Origin: Melanocharis versteri
Lineage: Eukaryota > Chordata > Aves > Passeriformes > Melanocharitidae
DNA: 64,000 nucleotides
Reading direction: 5' to 3'
NCBI GenBank assembly: GCA_013397845.1
Contig: VZTG01009076.1
Span: 62,001-126,000 of the forward strand
In this document: positions 1 through 12,100 of the stretch, piece by piece
Numbering within the stretch: the first letter of the stretch is position 1
Layout: every line of letters begins with the position of its first letter
Notes under the pieces: generated by a model
Databases searched by the model: none
What the model saw: the letters and a program-made list of their open reading frames with translations, nothing else
Told to the model about the DNA's origin: nothing
Made by a program: the position numbers and the translations under genes

Positions 1-1633
1 ACATAGCAAAGAGAAAAGAACAGAGTCATTCTGACGGGTTCTTAGTATGGTTTTCATTGGGTATCCTTATATTGTTTTGACTTACCTTAATTAATGGCAT
101 TAAGCTTTAATATCAAATTGTACTAGAGATGCATTTGCAAGCTACTGTCTTATTATTTAATAATGGTTAACTGATTAAATTCTGTCCCTAATCCACTTTC
201 TGACATTCACTAAAATTGTGAGGGAGGAAAAAATAGAATTTTGAAAAACTGAGTAGATAGAAAGTGCTATAGATCAGTTGCTGTTTTATTACTAATGGGG
301 TAGTGCATCACACCAAAGCAACTCTTGGTGATTTTAAAGTGTGTTGGAAAAGATGATTGAAAGACATTCACAGAAAACCACCAATTGCTGTGGGCAACCA
401 ACTGTGCAAATCGGTGAATTGCTGCATAAATTCTGGCATTGTCAGTCCTTCTTGTTCAAAAGCATGACCACAAAAACTGAAGTAATGGAACAGAAAAAGC
501 CTACTGAATTAATGTTTCGGGGACCTTTGCTAAAGAAATGACTGGCTGGTATTTGTTAACTTCATCTTTCCTTAGCAGAACCCAAGCAGCCAGCCTGTGT
601 CACTCACCACGTGAGCTCCAGGGCAGATTGTCCATTTCCTCTTTATTCCATTATATTTTTTAGACATAAAAAAATTTACTTGAAGCAGATCCTAATCTCT
701 TATCAATAGAAGAAATAATTGGCTTTGATTTCAGCTTATAGAAATAAGTATAATGTTATGATTTTCCTGTCAGCAAACACATTTTTAAAGGGGGAAATAC
801 TCTAAAACTAGGCGAGAGAGAAGATGAAATCAAGCGGAAATGCATTCCTCCCAGGAGATAGGCTAGTTTTTTTCTTCTTTTCTTTTTTTCCTGAGCAGCC
901 ATTAAAATCTGTTTCTGAAATCTTAACTTTATCAACTGCAGATAGGAGGGTGGAAATATGTGTGAAGAAATTCTTGTTTGAATTAGTTCCATTTTCCCAT
1001 AACTCCAGTTGGGATGCATGATAAAATTATCAATGAAATGTCCTAATTTGATCCTTAACCAAAGGGATGTTGTCCTATGAATCATCTGTGTTTGTGGGAG
1101 GCAGCACTGAAGCTAACAGAGCAGGAATGGGACCCAGATGTTTTCTGAGAAGCTGGTTGCACTGCAGGCTGTGTGTATTACCTAACGTAGGCGACCATAT
1201 GGAAGAAAAGGTTGGAAACATCCCATTACAAGTCATATATCATTGAGCTGACAGCGAGGATTTCAGCTTATTTTTATTTAAATCATGAAAGCAGCTGCTC
1301 AGCTGTCCAGCTGTATTAAATTTAACCCTTTTTCTGTCAAATGAATTTTGCTTTATGAAATGGCAGCCAAACAGTTTGGTGCTCATGCAGAAATACCCAG
1401 GTTAGAGGGTGTTGTGATAACCCTTTTCCTCTCCAGCAGAACAGCACCAATGATGGCAGAGTCTGCCACTGGGTGACAGTGTAGCCACTCCATGCACCTG
1501 GACTTCATGAAATACCAGCAAGCCTTTTTGCCTGCAAAGGTTGCAAAGGAAATGCATATGCACTATATAGAAGGAGTACCTGGAGGTTTTTTTTCCCTTT
1601 TGTTGCACGCCTTTCGAATGAGTAATTGCAAAT

Positions 1634-1735
1634 ATTTTTTTCATACTCATTCCCTTCCTTTTTTGATTTTTCTTTTCTATTATAATTATTTTTTTCTTTC
1701 CTTAATTTTCCTTCTTTTTTTTCTTTTTTGTTTGT
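1634..1735. repeat. Pyrimidine-rich low-complexity tract
   Basis: The plus strand is almost entirely T and C with runs of up to about eight T. It has no regular repeat unit. Such tracts are common in vertebrate introns and intergenic DNA. No function is inferred. Confidence 0.6.
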
Positions 1736-2232
1736 ATATGGTGTTCATCACACTCCATAGCCTGTAGCCTCTCTTCTTAACTCTGTGCTTTTCCTTGCTC
1801 TACTCTTTTTCTTTTCTGCTCTCCCCCATATTGTTTTATTTTCATCGCAAATGCGTAAGTTGCTCTGAGGGATTGTCCCTTCACTACTTCTCTCTCCCAT
1901 TATATACACTGTATATTCTTTACTGCAGTTTTTTAAAATAATTTCCTTTTTCCATAGCTTTGGCATTTATTTAAAAGAAACACTTAATTTGCAGAAAGGC
2001 TGTTCCCATCAGTAGGAAACAATCTTTGGCTTCCAAATCAATCCTTCATGATGTGTTTCAAGCAGCTTATTGATTTGTTATTTCTTAGCACACTTTTGCT
2101 AAAGAAAGTGACTTTAGCTGAAGCCTAACAGCCATACAGTAAGTACAGACTTTAATTTCCTGTGTAGAAATCTGTAGAAGAAATAAATATAAGGAGTATC
2201 CAGCATAATACTAAACCAGATTAGTAGTTTTG

Positions 2233-2252
2233 GCATGCTAAAGCATGCTAAA
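2233..2252. repeat. 10-bp perfect tandem duplication
   Basis: The unit GCATGCTAAA occurs twice in direct succession. Each copy contains the SphI-type palindrome GCATGC. It is probably a replication-slippage product. Confidence 0.7.
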
Positions 2253-4409
2253 GTAAGCTCGTACTGTTTTGGAGACTATCTGCTTTATTGTGTGCTGTGT
2301 CTACCCTGCCCATCTCCATGTCAGAGTCCTCTGTTTCTCTGTCACAGCATGGAGGTTTTCTTATTTTTCATCCTTCATGTTTTATATTCTAGTCATAGGC
2401 CTTTAAGTCTACAGAATATTTTATAAGGATTTCATTCCCACCCATCAGTGTGAGGCTTTGGGATAATGAAATGGTATGCTTACATTAGCATTTCTATTTG
2501 ATACAAATATTTACATCCAGATTAATTCTCTCTTCCTTAAACACAGTGGAAACACAAGGAGCTTAGCAGCAGTTGCTTCCAACCAGTGCTTTCACTCAGT
2601 TGCTGCAAGAGAGCTCCTGACTCCATAACCTCCAATCCAGGCACTAAGATGCAATTCAGTAATAGCATTCATCCCTAGTTAGCTTTAGAAAGGAGGTCAG
2701 ATCAGGAACTGAGGTCTTCCACTCTGAATAAGAGCAGCAGAAGGTGTTGTACCTGGCCACAGGAGGGTTCTTCATGCCCAGGTGCTGTGGAAAGGCAGCC
2801 AAAACACTGCCCTCTTGCAGAAGTAACTTCTGTAATAACACTCTGTCAGTAATTCCATGTGATTTCTCTAGTTCCTGAAAGTTCAGCTTTGTTTTTATTA
2901 GAATGACATTATTTTTTTTTTCCTCTCTTTTTGTGTTTCCACTTCCATTTTTATCTCCTTAGGCTATTCTTCTGAGACACACAGCTGGACCTAGGATATT
3001 ATTCTCATACCCATAACAGGTGGTGTTTTCTGCCGAAACCTACTGTTCTGACTTTTTGAGATTTCCCTCCTTGTTTTATCTAGTTCGCACTCACCCATTG
3101 TGTATAGGATAAGGTTTGAATCTATTTTGTAACAATTCCTGGTTTTTGAAGTAATAATCCAATTGCTAGCTGCAGTTATCTTCTGGACTCATGCTGATCC
3201 CAGTTCTGCAGAAGCAGCCTTTCTTTCCCGGTGCAGCAGTGTCATCTCTGTGTGTCAGGTAGCATCTGCTCCTTTCATGAATACACCATGACTTGGATCT
3301 GTGGGAAGACTCTGATCTTCTCTGAGTAGCATGTATCTGCTTGACCAGCTAGACTTGCAACCAAAATAAGCCCGGAATATTATATTCCCTCAGGGGACAT
3401 ATGGAAAAGGTTTAAATTTTTTTCTTCTGAAAAGTTTTACTTCTTGCAAATGTGTCATTTTGGTGAAAACAGGTTTTTTTATTGCCATCACATATTATTC
3501 TCACTTTCTACAAAGTTGCTGTGTTTGCATTATTTTAAAACCAGTTTTCTATCTGTGGTTGTTGTAAAGGACTTGTCTTTACAGTCATTCAAAGTAGAAT
3601 AATCTTATTTTCCTTCCCAAATGTGATGTCTTGTGGGTACCATTTACTCTATATTTAATCAGTAGGGTTTTTTTTTTAGTTTGTCTTTTTTTTTTAATGG
3701 TCCAGTGTCTTGACTGACTTTTTTTCTAATTATTTACCACAATTTTAGGTAGTGCAACTGGACTGGAGAATTTAAATTCTTCATTTTGCTTTTGGCTTTC
3801 AAGGAGCTGTAGTCTCGTTTCCTCAGCTTCTCATATGTGGTTTCTAACTGAGCCAGAGCCGGACTTTTGCAATTAAGACAACTAATATAATCATTAGTAT
3901 GTACGCTAATGTAAAAGACAGTGCAGAGGGAAGGGAAATTTAGGGAGGTCTATCTCCTATTTACATTAATGACCCTACATCTGGTTAGGCTTCTAGACAT
4001 CTTCCAGGCTATCTCGGCACTTTCCAGGGCTGCCTCTTGTGGGGGGCAGTGGGAAGTCACAGTGGAGTCTCCTCCTGCAGCATGAGAGGCTGCCGTAAGT
4101 CCTGGAGTCTTAACACAGAATCCACCCAAGGAATTCAACCTGACTTTGCTGAGAGGCCCTCCAGGTGGCAATGCAGACAAACTAACAGGTCAGAGGGACA
4201 GCTTGGAAATACAGAACTAAGAAGATCTAAAGTTTAGATTAGCAAAATGGTCATTTTATTTGTGTTTAACGTAAAGTATTCATCATTTGGACAGGAGTGA
4301 TAAATTCAGTTAAATAACAACTGGGCACAAACCAAAAGGCATAAATTTGGTCTATGCAATTCCATTAACATTGCTAGTTACTAAGATTAGAAGATTTAGA
4401 TAGAAATGT

Positions 4410-4424
4410 AAAAAAAAAAAAAAA
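4410..4424. repeat. A15 homopolymer
   Basis: Fifteen consecutive A residues. I see no clear retroposed sequence upstream that would make this the poly(A) tail of an insertion. Confidence 0.8.
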
Positions 4425-5278
4425 TTAACACACAACATTTAAAGACACTAAAATTAGACACTTTGTTTTTTACTATTGGGGCTTCATTCTCTGCAGTCAT
4501 GCATATTGGTAGCCACTTATGCCTTGAGGAATGAATACAAAATATTACTTCTATGATTTCATGTTATTTATACCAATTTTACAAAGTTAAAAATATGTGT
4601 ATACTTATAACAGATGGAGATGGAACTTCTAGGTGATTTAAAAATATTAACCATCAGGAAATAAAAAACAGCTAATATGTTTAAAACTTGACATTTTCAG
4701 ACAACTAATTTCAGTGTGTATATATATTGCAAATTATTTATTTATCAAAAAGGTCTAACTGGTGATGTTTCATGTCCAAATTCATAATCTTTAACTTGCA
4801 AGAAAGCCAAAACCAGAGTCTTAGTAAGAAAACAAGAACTCAACCCTAAGTTACATGAAAGCTTTAAATAAGATTTTTCTCTATACTTGTTACAGTGATG
4901 TTGCAACAGCAAAAAAATATGCGAATAAGCTCCCAGTGCCAACCTACAGGAATTGATTACTTAAATTACTGTTATTTTTGTGATTATGTGCAAAAGTGAT
5001 TAACTTTGCAACATGTCTCTATGTCCATTCCTTAGCATACTAACCTGGCAAGATTGCTTTGTCAGGGAAAAGAACTTTAAAGGGGCTTAACCTTCTCAAT
5101 GAGACTCATTTGCCAGGTGCAGTGATTTGAAGCTACTTGTAAATTTTTTTTTCAGGAAGAAAGCATCTTCGGGAGTTTTACGAACTGATATCTGATTTCT
5201 TAAAGAATATTTTTTTCAACCTGATCTACCGTCTGTTTGAACTGCACTACTGAGTTCTTGCATAAAAGTAACAAGTAC

Positions 5279-5308
5279 CTGAGTGGCCAGTTTGAATTGG
5301 CCACTCAG
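5279..5308. repeat. Inverted repeat, 11-bp perfect stem
   Basis: CTGAGTGGCCA at 5279-5289 is followed by an 8-nt spacer and then by its exact reverse complement, TGGCCACTCAG, at 5298-5308. It could form a stable hairpin in RNA or a small cruciform in DNA. The stem is short for a microRNA precursor, and I see no T-run directly after it. Confidence 0.8.
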
Positions 5309-7492
5309 ATGACTACTATTGATAAACTCCCACATCACTTTTCTGATTTAGAGATTTGTTGGGGTTTTTTTTTCTGCTAAGTTATGAAAGCTAGGATTTA
5401 TAGCTGAAGTTTACTGCATGCATTTCATTTTCTTGATATATTGTACTTGTTTATGTCAATTCATTTATTTGTATCTCACTTTTACTTGTAGTTCCATGCC
5501 ACACTGTTATTCTATCTGTGCAGAAAACCTTTAAAGGAAATGTTATTGACATATATGTTTTGTTTTCTTTTTTTACTGCATTTGTTATTATGAGTACTGC
5601 TTCAGCTAAGCATTTCATAAACAAATACACACGATAAATCTTTTGAGACAGATTACCAGGCCACACAATTATTAACAAAACCCACACAAATGCTCCAAGG
5701 GGTAATTCATTTATGAAAATAAATAAAGACAAAAGTCAATTGTATGGATTACTATGATGCTGTGTAATTTAGAATATATTCCTCCTAGAAAATTCCAAGG
5801 CACACCCTAAGCTACATTAGTCGCTTCAGAAACTCTGATATGGAAAGTATATTTCTATTTAGCAGTATGTTACTAGATTATAGCAAGAGCATAAAGAGAA
5901 AAGTTCATACATCCATGAATTTGAGGAACTGTAATCCTATTCTATGTGTACTTCTTTGAGTGTCACCATGGCTTCCCTGATCTTTCTGTTGTATATAGGT
6001 GTTGTAGATTTTGTGATTTTATTGCAGACTAAAGCTTAGCACAGCACTTAAAGAAATATTTTTAGCATCTGTGGTGTTCTGTAGGCTTTTCTGGACAAAA
6101 AAAATTGTGTATTTTCTTATCACTGTAGGAACTGAACTTCTTTCGGAGAGTTCTTCCAGTCATGTTTCTAATACCCTTTTCCCAGGAAATTCCTGTACAT
6201 TGGTGTTTCTTGTTGTGGAATTGATATAGGTAATGGATTTCTAGAGTTTGCGTGTGTATATGATGTTCTCATCACTACAATAACTAAGCAATGATAACAA
6301 TCCAAGTTCCAAACTGATCCATCATGTTCCCTTTGAGTATAGGTGACTTGTAATACTCGTATTTGTCCTTTAATGCCCTAGGTAGAGAAAATTACACCCT
6401 ACCTATAAGCTCCTCATTTGCAATTCGTTCTCTGTCTTGTCCAGGATTTTATTTTGGTTTGCTTTCTGGCCTTTTGACACAACCTGAGTTTTTAGTCACA
6501 GTTTTCTGCCAGGCTTTCAATGGCATACCAATATAAAGTAAAGGTATCATTTTTTCCCTTTTTAAAGACAACATATCACTTAAGCATCATAAAGCAGTTT
6601 AATGATATGAGTATATAAATCCTTACTACCGTTTTCATTGGCTAAAATTCTTTCTGACCTTTTTGCCCCATAAGTCATTCTGGTATGTCATCACTATCCA
6701 TATATTCATAGATTTGGTCCAGTGTGAGCTGTCAGATGGGAACTGGGTATTTGAAGGAGTAAGGGTCTCATACAGGATACATACATGCATGGAGTTCCTA
6801 CAACAGGTGGGATGCCAGGCATTAGTACACAGGTACCAGCAGAGACTGAGTGACAAGATAAAGTGATTGAAGAGGGAAGAACTAAAGTCAGCAGGGGGTT
6901 ATTGTTTGTTTTTATGGCTGGTGGTGGTGCAATTTTTGGTGTAAGAGCAGGATGTCAAGTGTAACAATGAAAAGAAAAAAGGAAAAAATAAAAAGACAGA
7001 ACTATGAAGGGAGTCATAACAATCAGTGTGTGAGGAGCATTTTCCTTAGGAGAGCAGCAAAAATGAAGTTATGGGAGTTCTACTGCTGTTCTGAGGAAGA
7101 GGCAGGTGGGCTTTATATATTTATTTGTCATGTGTCCCAAGAGCCTATCTTTTTAACTTTCGTAAGCTTAATAGGGGTTTTATACCAACATGCAGATTTT
7201 GCTGACCTGTTAGCTTTTTGTTATCTCTCTAACAATAAGATATTACTGACTCAATATACGAGTAAATAAGCTTCCTTGTGCTGCTCTTCGTGTATGAAAC
7301 AAGAGTTGATTCTTTCTGGATGGTGCTTCTTCCACCATATGTTGGCCCTGGAATGGCAGATTGCAGGTCTTCTCTTTCCTCTGTATGGCAACCTAACATT
7401 CCCTGAACTCAGAGCTGTATTTGACTGAGCACTGGTAGAGTGGTTTGCCTTCTTGCTACTTTTTGAGAAATAGGAATTTAGTTTCAGTCCGT

Positions 7493-8650
7493 AAAATCAT
7501 AGAATCAGTTAGGGTGGAAAAAATGTCCGGGGTCATGGAGGCAAACTGTTAATGCAGCACTGCTAAGTCCAACACTAAACCACATCTGTAAGCATCCCAT
7601 CCACACATCTTTTAAATACCTCCATGGGTGGTGACTCCACCACTTTCCTGGGCAGACTGTTCTAGTGCTTGACAACCCTTTTGGTGAAGACTTTTTTCCT
7701 AATATCCAATCTAAACCTCCTCTGGCACAACTTGAGGCCATTTCCTCTTGTCTTACTGCTTGTTTCTTGGGAGAAGAGACTGATCCCATGCCTTGCTACA
7801 TCCTTCTTTCAGCTGTAGAGAGAAGGTCCTCCCTGAGCCTCTTCTTCCTCCAGACCAAAACACCCCCAGCTCATTCAGCAGCTCCTCACAGGACTTGTGC
7901 TCCAGACCCTTCACCATCTCTCTTGCCCTTCTCTGGACATGCTCCAGCACCTCAGTGTCTTTCTTGCAGAGAGGAGCCCAAAACTGGACACAGGATTCAA
8001 GGTGTGGCCTCACCAGTGCCAAGTACAGGAGGACAATCAGTGCCGTCGTCCTGCTGGCCACACTGTTGCTGATACAGGCCAGGATGCCATTGGCCTTCTT
8101 GGCCACCTTGGCACGCTGACAGCTCGCGTTCAGCCAGCTGCTGAGCAACACTCCCAGCTCCTTTTCCACTGGACAGCTTTCCAGGCACTCTGCCCTCAGC
8201 CTGTAGTGCTGCCTGGAGTTGTTGTGACCCAGGTGCAAGATCTGGCACTTTGCCTTCTTGAAGATTCCCGTCATACAGTTGGTCTCATCCCATCAATCCA
8301 GTATGTCCAGATCCTTTGGCAGAGCCTTCCTGCCTTCAAACAGATCAAACATTGCCTTTGATCTTGGTGTCGTCTGCAAAGTGACAGAGGGTACACTCAG
8401 TCCCCTGATTCAGATCATTGATAAAGATACTGAACAAAATTGACCCTAATACTGAGCCCTGAGGAGCGCCACTTCTGACTGTCTACCAGCTGGATATAAC
8501 TCCATACTCCACCATTTTTCAGGGACCAGTCATTTAGACAGGTGTATTTACCAGGCAAAGAGTATGTCTGTTTAAGCCATGAGCAGCCAGTTTTTCCAGT
8601 AGAATTCAATATTTATGCCAAAGAATGTTCCCAGTCAACAAAGCTGTAAA
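7493..8650 (-). mobile_element. CR1 LINE, 5'-truncated, RT end plus 3' UTR
   Basis: This is a decayed copy of the avian CR1 non-LTR retrotransposon on the minus strand. Its 3' end lies at the left, with the ATTCTATGATT-like tail at 7493-7506. The 3' UTR runs to about 7750. The reverse-transcriptase C-terminal part follows: a 174-codon minus-strand open frame at 7753-8274 contains CR1-typical strings such as LHLGHNN, AKVAKKANGILACI and LVRPHLE. Further upstream the catalytic motif FADDTKI is encoded at about 8360-8380, preceded by an FINDL-type motif near 8415-8435. The FADD segment and the 174-codon frame are in different frames, with stops between them, so the copy cannot encode a working enzyme. 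The element is truncated near 8650, which is usual for CR1. Open frames on the plus strand here are antisense shadows. Confidence 0.93.
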
Positions 8651-9151
8651 TTTCCATCTGATTATATCAGCTGGAGAATCAGCGTGGTTGGGTACTGTTA
8701 AACCTGTGCGTGGTTTTGCCTAGTTACCAGTAGCTATAAAAATTATTGTATTAGACTTGATGGACCAGATGGGCTCAGCTGGACCTAAGAGAGGAGAGGC
8801 TTCTCAGGGACTGCCTTCCCAAAAGTTGTCAAGTTCTCAGGTTTTTACAGGGTAGATGTCTGGAGTACAATAGGATGTCTTCATACAAGGTTAGATGTGT
8901 GTTTAACAAAGAGAAAATTGAGTTAATAGTATGATGCAGGCACATCAAGGATTTCTAATAAGACATGATCTGCAGGAAAAGCAAAATCCGTACAGAAATA
9001 GCCAAATGATTGTGATTAATAAATCCGTTGCCTAAGATTTTTGTATAGCAGAAGGGATGAAATATATTGAATGGAATTATTTTTATTAATCTAAACATAC
9101 CTTACATAAATATGGCAAAGCTTTTGATGGAGATAAATAATTTTCAGCTGC

Positions 9152-9165
9152 TTTTTTTTTTTTTT
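9152..9165. repeat. T14 homopolymer
   Basis: A run of fourteen T residues in unique sequence. Confidence 0.75.
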
Positions 9166-12100
9166 AATGCTAGAACACCCAAGAAAGCAAATTCAAATCC
9201 AGAGTTAGATCTTTTAGGTTGCTAAGTTATTCCTCCCCTCATCTCAGTAATAGGCTTCAGTTGTATCAATCCCACATGAGTCTCAGTGCATTTTGACAGA
9301 ATAATGATAGATATGTATGTCTTTACCATTATTTCCTAATTCCAGATATATGTGACATACTACAAATTTTATTTAATTCTTAATGGACCACACATTCTGC
9401 ACAACTCCCTGGCTAAGGTTTTACACCATCAGAATGGAACTTTTATTTGATTTGGTTTTTAAATTATGTTCCGGTACAGTACTTCATAAAGAGAATATGG
9501 GTTTATGGAGATAAAATCATTAATGTAGGTCTAATTGGTTTTGCATATGTCTTTTTACTCTAAAATTGGTCAGCTTTATTAAAGATATATAAATAAATGC
9601 CACTTCTTTCTTTCTCACATTTTCCAGACAATTGTATTTCAGTACTGAGTATAAATTCACATAGGAATCAACAGGCTTGGAATTCATATGACTGACAAAC
9701 CACTGGGCAAAATTACAAAACTATGAAGAATAAATTTTTCGCTTTTCCATTAATACATGTTCTTGTTATGAATGTGTGTGGGAGAAAAACTTAACAAGAA
9801 GCCCATTCAAGGCCTGTTTCGGAAACCAAATAACATCAGAAAGTGGCCTTTACCATTGTTGCAGCCTTTTGGAAGACGCTAGGTCCTGCTCACCCTGCGT
9901 GGATGAAGAGAACCTCTAGGAGTCACTCCTCATGCCCCAGTTGCTCAGTATTTTAGCACGGCTCATAGCCTTATGAGCACAGTAACACAAATTGATCCAG
10001 TTCCTCATCTGTGGCTTAGAATCAGCCCTGTGAGACAGTCCCACAGAAAGCTGTTACAGATAGAACAAACCTATGCATCTGAATTAGATAATTGTGTGGG
10101 TTTACTTAATGAAAAACTCATGGTTGTCTATTCAGAAATACAGTGTCTGTGTTCAGACTTGTTTGGTTCTTCTTCACTTTTGCTTCTGTTCCTAAATGCA
10201 TTTACATAAAACTGTAGACTGCAATAAGCTTTTTTGAATGTATAGGTAGCTCGTTCATTTCTTTTTCTCTGGTTAACGGCAGGTGGAGGTGCTTTGAAGT
10301 AACTTTTTTAACGAGTTAGCTTCTTTATTCAAAACATCTGTTCTCTGATGATACATTATGGTATCAGTAGTAAATCCCCTTAGATACAGACTAATCTTGT
10401 GGTATCTGACAGTATTTTCTTTAACAATCATTAGACTCAGTGCCATATTCCAAGTTGTCTGTAATAGCATCTCCTCAGGTTCTATTATCTGTCATCACTA
10501 CAGATGTGCCTATAATTATTCTATAAGATTATCTTGTTGCTGAGCTATTTTACTCATTTGGACATCATTTTTTTATGATGTAATATTTGTTCTCATTACT
10601 GAAAAAAACAGTGGATTTCTTTCAGTCTTTCAGACTTAATGCTGTATTTTTAATGTGTGTTCTATAGACTTCAGGAAGATTACTCTGTGAGTAAGGGTTG
10701 TGAGATTAGTTCTTATATTTATATATATGCATATATGAATTTGTCAGAACTGTGTCTACACTTCTGTAATCCTGTTTCCTTTCATTCTCTTGCTGTAATG
10801 ATTATAATGATAACACATTTATTTTCCATATTTCTGTATGATTCAGTATTTAAGTATGCAGGCTTATGCAAAATAGAAAAAAACTGTGTTTTTATAGTAC
10901 TGCTGAAAGAATGATATGGCTGATACGTAACTGCAAAAAGCTTGTATTCTGAGAGAGCTTGAAGGATGTAAAAATGGGATAATTTGGAAATATGGAAAGG
11001 ATTTATTATGAGTAGGAAAAAATCAAAAAAGCTAGCACAGCAAAATATTTCACATAATTCAACTAGACCTAGAGATAAACATACTATTACCTAGATTAAT
11101 TAGTCATCGGAAAAACCTCTTTGATTCTTAATGAACAATTGAAAATTGTTTCGTTCTTACATTTAAATAGGTAGTTAGGGATTGTTTCTTATTGTCACAA
11201 AGGAACGCTTTGTCTTTGGCAGACACCTGACATTTTTAAAGACCTCTGTCAATTAGTTTGGAGAAAAAAGGGAGGATTGCTCACTTTTTAGCTGCTAGAG
11301 TATTAGTTTCTATTTTACAAATAATGGGGCAAGAAAGCAGAAAGATCAGGCACTGATTCTTTTGGAAGTGTAGTACATGAGTTGCAAGGGAGTGCAATGT
11401 GGTATAATCAAACTTTAATGTATAATACAGACAGCAAAATTCCCATAACACCTTTCCCTCTTTGAAGAGTTTTAGGCAAGGTGTGGCTTAGCTACAGTAG
11501 TTCTTCGAATTTCTGACTTTCTTAAAAGCTCAGACTTGCTGACTTCTCATGGCTCGGTCAAGTAAAACCACTTTCTTCCTCTTGTTCTTTCCTAGAAGGA
11601 TTCATACATGATCCATTTTGCTGGTGGTTTCTATCTCTAAGAGGGGAGCAGAAGCCTACATGGCTGAGCTATGGGATCACTGCCTAGAGCAGATCTAAAT
11701 TCTTATCCTTATGCTCTAGAAATATTTTATCTTCCATGTTGGACTTGGCTTCACCAGCTTTAAAGCTTCTCTGGTTTAAAGGGGTGCTCAGACACTCAAC
11801 AACAGTACCTTTGCGGAAACTGTCAAGCCAAAGCTATTGCTGTGTCTGGGGAACCTACTGGCTAGGAGAGCAGCCTGGCTTTTAGTGCAAGAACATTGCA
11901 ATGTAGTTTGATCCCCGAGCTGATGTAGAAAAAGGTGTCTGGTGTCTAGGTAGCAATCAAGACATAAAACCCAAAACATGTGGGGAATTGAATGTAAGTG
12001 AAGGGTCTTGATGAACAGTTGGGTGGAGAGGGATTGCCCTAAGGAAGAGTGGTCAGTGGCTGTTCAAGCAGCCTGATGTGAGTCTTGAAGTGAACATCAT

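Larger units (their letters stand above)
1..7492. other. Unique AT-rich non-coding DNA
   Basis: I find no supported gene here. Open frames are under about 110 codons, overlap on opposite strands and show no recognisable domain. Contents worth noting are a pyrimidine-rich stretch near 1634-1735, a 15-base A run at 4410-4424, a perfect 10-bp tandem duplication at 2233-2252 and a perfect-stem hairpin at 5279-5308. No CR1 tail or LTR is recognisable. The region is most simply intergenic or intronic. Confidence 0.6.

Noticed and set aside
7665..8361. Plus-strand open frames of up to 154 codons
   Set aside because: They are antisense shadows of the CR1 reverse transcriptase on the minus strand.
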